DNA of 64,000 bases, taken from NCBI GenBank assembly GCA_942486035.1, contig CALNXK010000524.1, positions 1-64,000 of the forward strand, given 5' to 3'. Both the position numbers and the translations under genes were made by a program. Below are positions 48,178 through 59,484 of the stretch, one piece after another. How positions within the stretch are numbered: position 1 is the first letter of the stretch; each line of letters opens with the position of its first letter. The notes under the pieces were generated by a model, which saw only the letters and a list, made by a program, of their open reading frames with translations, was not told the origin of the DNA and searched no databases. The DNA comes from Porites lobata (lineage: Eukaryota; Cnidaria; Anthozoa; Scleractinia; Poritidae).

Positions 48178-48459
48178 ATGTCAGAGGAACGCAAGAAGAA
48201 AAGTGGAGCAGCTTGGAAGGTCGGGGAAGACGAGAAATTAAATAAATCAAGAGCATTTGCTGAGTACAGAGCAAATGCAGTGGACAATGATACACATTTC
48301 TTCATACTTGCCGAACTTCATATTAAGCTGTATTCGTTACAAACAGAGGCACACACTTTGCATTTCCGCTATAGTGTCAGTCTTACAAGCTCGTTTGGTG
48401 CCACAATCTCCAACTGGCTGTTTCTGATCTGCTTCAACAAGCTTTTTTCTCTTTTCTAG
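48178..48459 (+). CDS. 93-codon frame in the inverted-repeat loop, transposase-like N-terminus (weak)
   Basis: It begins at a true ATG with MSEERKKKSGAAWKVGEDEK, then NKSRAFAEYRA. The basic KKKSGAA start resembles the N-termini of some hAT-type transposases, but nothing after about residue 40 supports that and the C-terminal half is hydrophobic and random-looking. It is probably a decayed remnant. Confidence 0.25.
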   Translation: MSEERKKKSGAAWKVGEDEKLNKSRAFAEYRANAVDNDTHFFILAELHIKLYSLQTEAHTLHFRYSVSLTSSFGATISNWLFLICFNKLFSLF

Positions 48460-48689
48460 TTTGCTTTTTCTAACTTGGACGTAAGGTGACAGGATTGATG
48501 GCACTTTGCACTTCAGTAACGTGTTTACTACTGTAGTGATTTGAATATGAAAATTGGTCTAATTGCAACAAGACGGCACAGTCCTCTTTCTTGAATTCTA
48601 GTAAATTGTCAAGAAGCGTTCTATAAATAATTGTTCCGTTAAATTAATGGATTTCTCAGATCCTCTCCTTTCGATTCTCACCCTAGGCA

Positions 48690-49735
48690 AATATGACAAC
48701 GATCCCAATTGATTTCCATCTTGGAGTGTAGAAAAGAGTTTAAACTCAATCATAATAAGACTGAAATCATGCTTATCTTGTCGATGTACCGTATTCGTCC
48801 ACCCTTTAGCGATGGGTAATGCAAGGCTAAGAACCACCACCAACAAAGCCTGGGAGTAGTATTTGATGACAACGTGCTGTTTGACGCACACATCTCAGCA
48901 TTCTTTTGCAGATTATCGTTTCACCAACTCAGGAATTTATCAAAGATAAGAAAGTGTCTCACACAGGAGTCTAGCGAAATTGCAGTGCATGCTTTTATTA
49001 CATCTAAAACAGACTATTAATTGCAATTCCTTGCTCTGTGGTTGTAGGAAAATGCACTTGAAGGAACTTTTAATAATATGTTCAGAACACTGCCCCCAGG
49101 ATCGTTACTCGGACTCGTAAACTTTGCGAACACATCATTTATTTGACCTTCACTGGCTTCCTGTTAGTTATCATGTTGTTTTTAAACTTATTTTGTCAGT
49201 TTTCAAATCACTTAATAACCTTCCACCTAGCTATCTAGCGTACAGTTGTTATCGAAGGCCTTCCGGGAACTTGTGGTCTGCATCTCAGCAGCTCTTAGAA
49301 CAACCTCGAAAACTCACCGGGAAAAGACTTTTTCAGTGTGCCCCCTAAACGGTGGAACTCACTACCATTAGCTAGATTTTCACAAGTCACCATCTTTAGC
49401 CAGTTGAAAGAAAGGACTGAGAACATATATTTTTACGCAATTTTTAGAGAGTAAGTCAATACTTTTGTAAAACGTCTTAAATATCTGCAGATCATGTATC
49501 TATACTTATAGAATGTATATTTAGTTTTTTGCATGACTTATTATCATTATATATAAACTTTAAAGGCAAAATAATTTTAAAACAGATGAATTCTTGTTTC
49601 CTTCTCTTGTTCTTTGTGAATTGCAAATAGATTTTAATATATGTTATTTCATGCTCGAGATATAATTTTTTTCCTTCTTTAACATTGTTAAACACCATGT
49701 GCTCAGGATACGAGCGCTATAGAAAGAAGCCATTT
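48690..49735 (+). pseudogene. LINE reverse transcriptase C-terminal fragment
   Basis: In broken plus-strand frames it reads like the last third of CR1-group RT: a KSLNSIIIRLKSCLS region near 48,735, SQHSFADYRFTNSGIYQR near 48,893, then THHLFDLHWLPVSYHVVFK and LSVFKSLNNLPPSYL at 49,127-49,235. The tail ends GAGCGCTATAGAAAGAAG...TATTATTAA, the usual CR1/L2-like 3' end. It has many frameshifts and lacks the catalytic boxes. It sits inside the loop of the large inverted repeat. Confidence 0.8.
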
Positions 49736-49770
49736 TTACTATTATTAATTTTAACCAGAACGAAAATAAA

Positions 49771-49828
49771 CTCAGTCAGGAGCCCATCAGTCAGGAGCCC
49801 ATCATCATTTGATGGGCTCCTGACTCAG
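49771..49828. repeat. Hairpin with duplicated left arm
   Basis: GTCAGGAGCCCATCA occurs twice in a row (from 49,775 and 49,790) and then faces its complement TGATGGGCTCCTGAC (from 49,810). Either left copy can pair with the right arm. It directly abuts the inner end of the right arm of the large inverted repeat. Confidence 0.8.
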
Positions 49829-51085
49829 TATAGTCATTAGTAATCGGCACAAAATGTGAAGAGAAAATGTGACTTTCGAGAACAAATTTATCACCAAGAA
49901 GAACTTAAAATTCACTTAAACTTGTCGTGATTCAAATTGTACACAATTTCCCCTAAAAAACGGCAATTTATTCTTGTAGATACTTACAGTCCATGAAAAG
50001 ACACAGCCGCCAACTTGAAAGGCTATTTGGGACTGAATACGCGTCTGAAAACATCTTCCTTGGATTTTCCATTTAGTTGACTTGTTTTTTTTTCATTGGT
50101 TTCAAAAATAATACAATTTCTTTTTTATTTTCATGTCCTTCATGTGATTTTCATCAAAATAATGGCAAAAAAAGGAATTCATTTTTTTTAGCACAGGGCA
50201 CCCACCATGGTACATCATAATTGCTATATCATTAAGTCGACTTGTTTTAGTCATTGGTTTCAATAATAATAGTATTAATACAGTTTCTTTTTCCATCTAC
50301 TTCCCTTTTTATGTGATTTTCATCAAAAAATGGCAAAAAACAAGTGATTGCAATTTTCAGCACAGGACACCCATCATGGAAGGTTGTTGGAGAACTTCAG
50401 CGAGCGGTTGCTGCAAATCCTGAAGAGGTAGTTGTGGGCACCGATCCTAATATTGACTAACATACCCTAAGCTACAACCATGCAAAGTTTGGTGCTTTTG
50501 TCCGCTCTGTATAGATCTCGCCAAAATTTTGCACTAAGCCACCGGACTATACTGCGTCAGCCATTCGGTCAGAATTGAAATCAATCCAGAACAAGAGAGA
50601 ACACGTGATCGACACGATCAGACCTGACCCTGATATCTCTTGATTTCAAGGTGGTCTTTTATGGTTTTTTAGCATATTACAGTAATTCTTACTTTTACGA
50701 ATTGATGTAAACATTTCTTTTATATTTATGTTAATTAGCCCTCTTTGCCTCGATTTCATCCCCAGAATTCATGAGAACCTTTATATTGAAGCGAGTCATT
50801 GAGGGCCAATTTTCTAGAAGACAAAAGAATAACTAAATTAGCAGTATTCTCAGTTTGATGCTTCTACGACTTATATAAATAAAATGCCAAATTATTTTAA
50901 AACAAGCTCAGGTAATGCAAATAGTGGTTAACTCACAAACCGAACTCCGATGATCCATGTTTTAAATTCTGTTTGTGCGTTACAATTGTTAAGCACTAAC
51001 GTTTAAGGTGGCTCTCAACCCCCTTGACAGAAAAAGTTCAAAACTTTTGTGAAGTGCTAAATCTTGACAAGATGATTGCAATTCA

Positions 51086-51488
51086 CAGGGTTCTATCTAG
51101 GGCATTTGAAGGGTAGACGTTTCCCCCCCCCGAAATGCCCAGCTTCCCCCCAAACATATTGTTATCATTACCTGAGTAAATTAGTAACTATATCGGAAAC
51201 ATCTCCAGACGCGAAGAGGTCAGTGCACGGGTAAGCATTCCACGTATAAGGACACTATATGACAAAGACCATGGAGTATTGTAACATTGCCAGAATGTGA
51301 TCACGACTAAAAAATACAATAAAATACCACTGTAACATTTCCCAAAATTGTGTCTCAAAATGTACCAGATTGCATCTCAGCACGAGTTCACTTCAAAGAA
51401 TTTCCGGGGGGGACATGCCCCCGACCCCCCTAGAAAGCCCTTGGCTGAAGAACTACCCCCCAAACGGTAAATCCTAGATAGAACCCTG
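51086..51488. mobile_element. 403-bp hAT-like MITE
   Basis: There are perfect 16-bp inverted ends, CAGGGTTCTATCTAGG. The start CAGGG is typical of hAT-type termini, but an 8-bp target duplication is not visible. C-runs near the left end and G-runs near the right end also pair. No coding content. Confidence 0.7.
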
Positions 51489-51905
51489 ATTGGGTAGTAA
51501 AGCTTTAGTCATCAAACTCAGTTCAAGGTTGTTTTAAACAGGTTGTGCCGTTGTTATGGTCGTTATAGATGCCAAAAATATTTCTCTCTAATCATAAGTT
51601 ACTTTAACGTCAGTTAAAAGGGCCTTGCAGTGAGGGATGAGAGATGCTCAGTGTTTACCCTTTCTTCATTTAAATTCTCAGGTGGTGCGTCTAGTTCGAT
51701 TCTTGGAAATAGACATGCTGTTGTTTTTAACGTAGTTTATACCACGCGTTTACAAAATAATTCGTCAACTTGATTTAATTAAGTCACAAACTACTACGAA
51801 TTCAACAATGTTGTTTTAACCCTGAATTGGGGGTCTACCAAGAAGGAATCTATTGATGAATAAGATACACACTGGTCTCATTAACATCTAACTTAATATG
51901 CCTAC

Positions 51906-52262
51906 TTAAAGTGGGGCATAAACGGACTGAATCTGTGCCATAGGCCTACGGGGTAACGAGTTCGATTTAGCGTGGCCTGGGCTTGTGTAAGAGTTCTTTG
52001 GTATAACGAAATTTTGTTTTTGCCTGAAGGGACCCTTGCCCTGCAAAGACAGAGGACAAATTCCCTTAAGACCTACATTATGAAAACAAAACTTACAGGT
52101 TAAAAGGAGGTCTGTTGTTGTCCAATGTTTTGGACAAAATTCACTGATGAGGTTTTGTTTCAGTGGCACTGATTTTAAATATACATTGTAATGCGTCCCA
52201 GCGTTTATACATATTTCAATTGCGATTTTGTGTGTTCGTGTTAAGATGTGATCGGATTTCAA
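51906..52262 (-). other. 118-codon open frame, uncertain
   Basis: An ATG-initiated minus-strand frame (MKSDHILTRTHKIAIEICIN ... TCKFCFHNVGLKGICPLS) with no domain I recognise. It is long for this AT-rich DNA but has no splice or repeat support. It could be a chance frame. Confidence 0.2.
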
Positions 52263-52515
52263 TAAGGGGAGGAAAAAAATATTAAATTGAAAATAACTTG
52301 TCGTGTCTATTTGCTAATCAAACAACTCGAAATCAGTAAAGTGATCCCGGCTGGGACTAAGACAAAAAGATATCGAACGTTTGTCACACTGGATTATTTT
52401 CATTATACTGCTGTAAAAATCACGAATTTTTTTAACCTTCTTTCCTTATAGTATAGGTGAAGATTTCCCTAACTCGTTGAAATACTAAGTGCAAGACGAA
52501 AAAATATTGTAATTA

Positions 52516-52869
52516 TTACGTATCGAGACGCCCACCGGATATATTTATATCAAGTTCAGAATTAATTAGCGGTATACAGGTGTATGAGACAGGTCGGCCG
52601 GAGAAAGGAGTGTCTCTAATAACGCAGCTACAAGAGAAACACATCACTTCCAAGCAACGTTTCGGATTTTCTCGAGTGACTGAGATTTGTTGATGAGACA
52701 CTTCAGTTTCAGGCCTTTCTTTGTTCGTTCGGTAGAACAAAGCTTCTTTCAATTCGTGAACATTACCACAGATTCGCCACATGGTTCTCTGTGCAGCGAT
52801 ATTCCAAACATTCGTAATTAAATTAATGGGAAAATGAGAGAGAGACACTAGACAAAGAGTTAAGAACAC
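52516..52869 (-). other. 117-codon open frame, uncertain
   Basis: A minus-strand frame opens with a hydrophobic stretch (LTLCLVSLSHFPINLITNVW) and continues with ordinary-looking soluble sequence (YRTNKERPETEVSHQQISVT, LEVMCFSCSCV). An acceptor-like site lies inside the hydrophobic stretch, so only the later two thirds might be an exon. No family recognised. Confidence 0.25.
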
Positions 52870-54990
52870 GTGCTTTGATCAGGGGGTAGAATCACTTGTT
52901 TTAAGACATATATTCTCATTCTCAACTAAGTTTTAATCCACCGTGCTCAATATTGAAGACGGAACACGCAATTGTTTAATAATTCATAGACGATTGTTTT
53001 GACATTATAAATGGCCAACTTGATTAAGGTTTGTTTTGTCAGTGTTTCATGGCTTTGTCAGTGATAAAGGAAACTACGATGAATAGTCTTCTATAGTTTT
53101 GAAAACGCTATAACAAATAGTTTTACTTATTAACCAGTTACTTAAGCTTCTATTCAATCAAGCTTGTAATATATAAGGCTGGTGATTAGTACATATCAAT
53201 AGTTAAAACTCGGAAAAAAACTGAACTAGAATTGAGGTTTCACCTCTAGTTACGAAGGTTGTTAAGGCGAAGCATACCACTTGCCAGTTCATGTCATCAC
53301 GTTTTATAGTATATCTTTTCCTCTTCATAACATAATTAAAAAAAAAAAGCTGTCGAAAGTTGACGAGGGTCTCTTCATAGGAATTCAACACTGACTTGGT
53401 TCAAGATTGACTTGGTTCCCTACAATCATGCTGGACATTTGTGGATAAAGCAACAATTATGTACATCTACGGCGCCATTTTCATTTACAGAATAAAAATC
53501 AGAAAACCTGACTCTCAATGGAAGCAAGATTTTGCGGATCATCCTTACAAAGTTGTAGGAGCACTCAACGACCGAATGTTCCCGAATACGCCAGAAGTGT
53601 TTCAGATGGTTTTCTCTGTGCTTTAGAGGATTGTTTGGTCAATGTGGAGTTCCCCAAATAACTGTTTATCTGTTCGGATGTCTTGGGGGAACTATAGTGT
53701 CGCGAAAGTTTTAGGTGGCTTTTTCTTCTCATCCGATAGTGTTAGCTACCCTCATGGGTCTGGGCAAAAATTCGAGAACATGGAGTAGCCTTGCTTTCAT
53801 AGAAAATTGTAGGGGACGTTTTATCTTAATACCAAAAGTTTTAGGAGAGCTTTTTTTTTACAATAATCGCAATATCTTGAATTTAAAAAGAGAAAACACA
53901 ACCTCCAAAAATCGTAGTTAAACTATACGAAAACCTTCGAATATTTTAGACGAATGGAACGGTTATCTAGAAATTTTCAGTTTTTCTCAAGCTTTAGAAA
54001 TTTCTAGGCAATATTGCTTCTTCCAACAGTTATTTTACAGAATGAAGTCGCTGGGTGCCCCTGAAGTTGATCATACTTGTCAGAAACTGCCCTGTAGCCA
54101 TTTTCAGGTTTCAAGAGGAGGGACTTCGATTGCTTCCTTTTACCATGTCACAAGATTTTACAAATCCAGCCACGTTCTATGCAGGTATGGTAACGATGTT
54201 CAAGATATTGTTTATCGTACCCAAGTGTTTTCAAAGAATTGTTTGGACGGATTAAATTATACGATTCCCTAACCTTTATAGAAGTTAGTTATTAATTGAG
54301 GGGGTTAATACGCTAACGGATCGGCGGATTGTGAAAATATTTCAAGTTTGTCCGGATTTCGGATTCAAGGCGAGATTTTGACGGATTTCCAGAGCCTGCA
54401 ATTGCAGCGGATTACTGATTCATCCATTTTTTTGGGCCCGGATTTTGGACTTTGCCCGATATTTTCCATTTTGGTGCGCCCACTTGCAATTGTACGTATG
54501 TTGTGTTGCTGTTTTGCTATCGCCATCGCCATCGGAGAGGTAAGGTATTCTAATCGTGACCTTTCCTTGTGAATTTACTTCAATAAGAACTAAATCATAA
54601 GGTGGTAAAATAACTAGAGCTGCCGTTTAACAAATTGCTTTATTCTTGAATACTGCAATTTTGATATTTTCGAAAGGAAACAGCCGCGCGTTTTGTAGCG
54701 CGAAGAGAATGCTTGTATTCTTTTGATGGGACTTTAGTGTAACAACTATCTTCTAGTTTATACAAAGCAATCGATATTTCCTTGGTAGAATCTTAGAATT
54801 TATGGACTACCGACATGACATATTCGAAAAGATGACATGCTGGCATGCAGGAGGTTAAAATCGTTTCGGAACATAGTTTAAAGAAAGGCTCCGTTTTATC
54901 TAGTTACTGTTCTCTATGCTGTGTGTTAAGAACTACTTCCCATGCCAATTATTGAATTTAGTCTCCGCATATGTAGCTCAGCTGACTCAT
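52870..54990. other. No recognised gene
   Basis: I see no repeat family or exon chain that I can support. Frames at 53,441-53,626, 54,042-54,272 and 54,348-54,572 are short, overlap other frames, and lack splice support. Confidence 0.25.
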
Positions 54991-55023
54991 CTATATGACA
55001 TATACAATATACTACAATCAGAT

Positions 55024-55151
55024 TTCAGTTCACCAGAATCAGCTCGGCAAAATGGATGCACTCCAACAGCAAGATGTACTTCGCCTTCTCAGAAATTATG
55101 GAATCTTGGACAGCCTGGGAAATGAGGCGAGTTTTTTAACTTCTAGTGAGC
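55024..55151 (+). other. Candidate first coding exon (weak)
   Basis: After an acceptor-like CAATCAGATTTCAG, an ATG at about 55,053 gives MDALQQQDVLRLLRNYGILD, a helical, protein-like start. A usable donor TCTA/GTGAGC follows near 55,147. No second exon was found. Confidence 0.25.
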
Positions 55152-55443
55152 TTACCATGACAAGCCTGTTTTCTTACGTTTTTTTTACTTAAAGTTACGT
55201 TTTCGATATCGGTTTAAATCAGGAGAGCTCATACTGCAAAGATAGCGGTTGTGTTTTTAACCGCTCCTGCTCTTGCTGATCTAGTCTCGAACGTTTTTTT
55301 CGTCTAATTTACCAAGTTACTTCTCCCTCGACAAAATCAGAGACAACTGAAAGCTAGTTTGGGATTTCGTCAAAAGGACTTATCCGACCACGCTAAAAAG
55401 ATCAAGGTCAATCGAAAATAACGTGTCTAAAATCTAGGCAACG

Positions 55444-57440
55444 ATGAAGAAACATATCGAGAAGACCGTTTACTTAGAAAATCAAAGCAATCTGCGCTTC
55501 GAAGGATTACTGAAAGATGACAATGAAACATGGGATGGAACGGAAGCGAAAGTTAAGAATGCCCTCGTCGAAAAACTCGATTTTGAATCTGCTCCAGAAA
55601 ATAAACGTGCTCATCGCACAGGCCGCGCTAGGAGGAAAGATGGAACTTCAAAACCGAGACGGGTCGTTTGTAAGTTTACAAGTTATAAAGCAAAAGAGGC
55701 AATTCTTAAGAGGGCAAGGAGAATCAAACGAAGGTCTAAACATTTTTGAAGACCAGTAGCTGAGGAGACAATAGAGAAAAGAAGGGCACAACTGCCTCAG
55801 CTCAAACAAGCCAAAGATAAACTTGCTTACTTCTCCCTCGACAAACTCATAATCAGTGACAGATGGAATGGTCCAACTAATGGCTTAAGAGAACACTTAG
55901 ATTTATTCACTTTATCTGATAACAAATGAACAGTGTATCACGTAATCAAACATTTAATTGTGGCATATGCCAAAAGTTAATAGCAAGTTGTGATCATGCA
56001 GTCCAATGTGGGAACTGACGTCTATGGATCCATTCCAAGTGTAATGGTCTAACTGAAAAAAAAGACTTTTTCAAAAGTGATGAAGATAAATTTATTAGTG
56101 ATTTCTCACTTCTTGATCGGCTGGACTAACATCTCAACATCTCAAGTGATGATGTGGATATGGATACCAACACTAAATTTGATATTTTCTGTGATCAGCT
56201 ATCTCAATTTAGAAAGAAGAGAAAGCTCTCCAAACGTGAAATTAAGTTACCCACTAAATCCTGGATTAGCAAACATATTCTTGCTAAATACGATATAGAC
56301 ATAAACTCTATTCCAAAATCATTACGAATAAACATTCAAATCCAAATTTAATAAATCTTCATAAGAAATTCAGGAATAGTGTTGTCAAAGACCTTAAAGC
56401 GAGAAAATCTGACTATTTTAAGAATTACTTTTTGTGTAAGAAGAATAATATGAAAAAAAATCTGGTCTGGAATTGGATCAATCTTCAACATTGTAAATTT
56501 AAGGCTGATTACATTCCCAGTATTTTAGAAAGCGGAAAAACTGTTGACAATCACTTTGCTATTGCTAACGTTTAATTAATTTTTTTGTTAATATGGGAAT
56601 TGTTGTCGAACCTCTTTTCTGAAGGGCAATTTTCCTGATTCAATTGAAGTTGATTCATACATATCTCAAATGGACAATGACAAATCCATTGGTCCCTATA
56701 GTATTCCAGTCCCATTGCTAATAATTCCTAAGACTCATATTTCCTTAACTTCTTTCATCCCTAATTAATGATGCTTTTCTCTGTGCATTTTTCCCAAAAA
56801 ACTTAAATTCTTAAATTGGCAAAAGCTACTCCTGTTTTTAAGAAAGGCTCTAGCCAAGACAAAGATAACTATAGGCCAATATCAGTCCTCCCTATTTTTA
56901 GTAAAATTTTTGGAAAGTCCATGTTTAAGCGCCTTTGTGGTTTTCTTGAATATCATAACATTCTTTACCCACTTCGATTTGGCTTTAGGCAAGAGTACTC
57001 AACTAATCATGCACTGATACAAATTACCGAATCAATCCGTAATTGGCTGTGGTATTTTTATTGAATTATTATGGAGTAAGAGGTAGAGCCTATGACTGGT
57101 TTCAATCGTATCTGTCCAATAGAGAACTTTATTTGTGTGTATCAATGGTCATAAATCTGATTCTCTCTCAAACACGTGTGGAGTACCTCAGGGATCCGTT
57201 CTTGGACCCCTGTTGTTTTTGCTATATATTAATGATCTACCTAAGACCTCGAAATTGTTAAGTTTCCACTTATTTGCTGAGGACACTAATATATATTGTT
57301 CAAGAAAAGACCTTAATGAACTAATCTTGAATCAAGAGCTCCGCATCCAGTGGCTGAGTGGATGAAATCTAATAGACTAGCTCTCAGTATTTTAAAACTA
57401 AATTAGTTCTTTTTCATTCTAAGAAACTAAAAACATTTAA
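55444..57440 (+). pseudogene. LINE remnant with ORF1 (RNA-binding) part, PHD-like finger and RT
   Basis: Parts in order, in shifting frames. First an L1-ORF1p-like (Transposase_22-like) segment at 55,444-55,930 with NLRFEGLLKDD, RAHRTGRARRKDG and PRRVVCKFTSYKAKEAILKR, then KRRAQLPQLKQAKDKLAYFS. Next a PHD-type zinc finger at about 55,950-56,050 (CGICQ..., CDHAVQCGN, WIHSKCN). Then a linker, and RT fingers at 56,816-57,040 (PVFKKGSSQDKDNYRPISVL, NILYPLRFGFRQEYSTNHAL). At about 57,056-57,065 sequence before motif A (FGCGIFI-like) is fused directly to sequence after it (NYYGVRGRAYDWFQSYL), so motif A with its catalytic Asp is deleted. The palm continues GVPQGSVLGPLLFLLYINDL and HLFAEDTNIY, where FADD has become FAED. 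The endonuclease is missing. Dead copy. Confidence 0.88.
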
Positions 57441-57605
57441 GTCATAAATTAAGCCTTTCTTTTTTTGTTATTTTAATCCACTATCTTCCATTCAGTCCTG
57501 TTTAGAACTGTTTGACGAGATTTGTTTCAACCAATCAGAAGCTCTACCCAGATCTGGGTAGTGTCACGTCATCAGTGTGGAATTTCTACACTCTTTTCTA
57601 AGGGC

Positions 57606-57757
57606 CTGTTTACATGGAGGTTGGGGACCCCAGGTAGGTGGGGTAACCCGCCTGTCTTTACAATTTCTCATTTTAATTTAAACGTTTACATGAAAGGTGG
57701 GGTGACAAGCCACATGTTACCTCTCCTATTTGGGGTCCCCAGCCTCCATGTAAACAG
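57606..57757. mobile_element. MITE with CTGTTTACATGGAGG inverted ends
   Basis: CTGTTTACATGGAGG (57,606-57,620) faces CCTCCATGTAAACAG (57,743-57,757). GGGGACCCC and GGGGTCCCC follow inside each arm, giving about 40 bp of pairing. It is otherwise non-coding. Confidence 0.75.
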
Positions 57758-58360
57758 AACCTAAGACGTCATTTCCCGGTGAAACCATCAAAGACAATAA
57801 ACAACTTTTTTTAAACACGGTTAAAATTTAAAAAGTACATAATTGTAATTAAGAATTTATACCTAAAAAGTGAAAATTACTAAAATACTAGTGCTGTCAA
57901 GGAAAACTAAAATGTATTATATTCTAATTAAACGGCTTTGAATGGCTCATGTATCAAATTGAATATTAGTTGAGGGCTTGAGAGTTTATGGCCATTTTAG
58001 CGTAGGCTCTTGCGCTAGCCTGGGAGGGATCTAACAAGTTCCAAGCAATGGATTCTCTGTACGAGATGGAGTTCTTCAAGTAGTACGTTTCGAAACGCGA
58101 AACACCCACAAGATGATGATGAGGCAAGTCGTACTTGTTCTCTCGTCTCTGGATTAGATGTTCTAAGTATGCTGGAGTTTTTCAGTTAAATATTTTATAA
58201 CTTAAAGTCTGTGGTTATCTTGGCTTTGTACATGTCAAAATACCAAACCATTTCTTTTTAAGCGTTTTCGCTCACGTGGCCAGTATCTATGCAAATCTAT
58301 TGGAACAAAAGAAGGCGTTTGCATAAGAAAAGAATCCAACTCCTACAGGACAGACCATTT

Positions 58361-58503
58361 TCGATATATTAAAATTCATACTTGGTTCCCAGGCTTGGGG
58401 GAATAGAACAAAAGAGATGTATTATTTATTACTGAGCCTTAAGACAATTTATTTTGTTTTATTCCCCCAAGCCTCCCAGCCAAGTATGAATTTTAATAAA
58501 TCG
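58361..58503. repeat. Foldback hairpin, arms about 50 bp
   Basis: The left arm (TCGATATATTAAAATTCATA...GGCTTGGGGGAATAGAACAAAA) pairs with the right arm (TTTTGTTTTATTCCCCCAAGCC...TATGAATTTTAATAAATCG) around about 38 bp. Just downstream, GCCGCCGTGACGTCATG at 58,570-58,586 contains a perfect CRE. No gene was found near it. Confidence 0.75.
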
Positions 58504-59221
58504 GAATTGGTCTATTGTCTTGGTACACTAAAGATGGTCGCCGTTTCATTGTTTTGAAACACCAATATGGCCGCCGTGACGTCATGTGAAAACGCTCTAT
58601 ATCTTTTTGCTGTGAAAAGCGCGATTTATTATGTAGCCATAGCAACGGTGATCTTTTCACGTGTGAAGATATCATGTTTTCGCGGGAAAGCTCACCTGGT
58701 ATTTCATTGGTGATTATATAATAAGAAATCTTACATTAAATTTTTCCTTAAAAAAACTAGTGGGGCATTGGCCCATTCCCCCTACTCTTACGGAAAGTAA
58801 ACAGTACTGGGTGGGGAGGGGGAGGGGGGAGATGAATCGCTAGTCTTAGAAAACGCTAGAGTATTTGTGACACGCCCTTGGAGTTTAAATTCTTTGCACA
58901 GATCCGAGGGTGCAACTTTGCTTATTGTGGCAAAGAAACTCTAATTGATTGGTTTTACATTTTTTGAGGCCTGATCAGTAGAAAAAAGTCTCACTCCTTT
59001 TTAATAGTTGACTCGTTGTTTCAACATGACGAGTGTATTAGATAACCATGAAGTTCTTTGCCTGGAGAATAATCCTTAAGCGCCTTATCCAACATGCCAA
59101 ATTTGGTAATAAACATGATCGAAGCAGGCAACAATGCAATTTACCAATTTTATTTAATCAACTTAAATCATGTTTCACAACATCCGATCATCAGTCATCC
59201 GAGTTCGTTTCATAGTTGCTT

Positions 59222-59340
59222 TTTCATCTTCAGATCTTGACTTGTTATGGGATTTCCGAAAGAGAAAGAATAATTGCACAGTGTACGGAGGAAAACAACA
59301 TTCCCAGAAGGTTTGTAATGAATCTTAATGTTTTGGAAGT
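59222..59340 (+). repeat. Exon-like repeat, copy 1 (partner 62,208-62,330)
   Basis: A 77-nt core (59,234-59,310) is bounded by TTTTCATCTTCAG and AGAAG/GTTTGT. The matching core at 62,220-62,296 has the same length and borders with donor AGAAG/GTATGT. This copy is open in two frames (for example GISERERIIAQCTEENN); the other has stops. It could be a duplicated exon or a repeat that happens to carry splice-like borders. Confidence 0.45.
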
Positions 59341-59484
59341 ATTCTTTTACAAACCTAGCAACCAAGAGCAGATGTTAAGTGTTACAGTTAACAGTACGTA
59401 CGATCAATGATCAGGACAGCGTTAAATTTTTAACAAATTCGTTTTCATTATGTAGTTATCTCAGCATCCCAGATTATTTTAGTA

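Larger units (their letters stand above)
47285..50518. mobile_element. Large inverted repeat, arms about 700 bp, loop about 1.83 kb
   Basis: The left arm 47,285-47,988 and right arm 49,823-50,518 are imperfect reverse complements (outer end AGATCTATACAGAG, inner end TGACTATACTGAGT), with weaker pairing continuing outward into GTGGCT. Each arm contains two tandem copies of a unit of about 170 bp (CATGATGGGTGCCCTGTGC / CATGGTGGGTACCCTGTGC). Each also holds an inward-facing block CAAG(A/T)TGGCGGC followed about 30 nt later by a consensus donor GGACT/GTAAGTATC. The loop holds a 93-codon ATG frame at 48,178 and a LINE fragment. No target duplication was found. Confidence 0.75.

Noticed and set aside
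51118..51135. C-run as telomeric or regulatory repeat
   Set aside because: It is part of the inverted ends of a MITE and shows no telomere-like unit.
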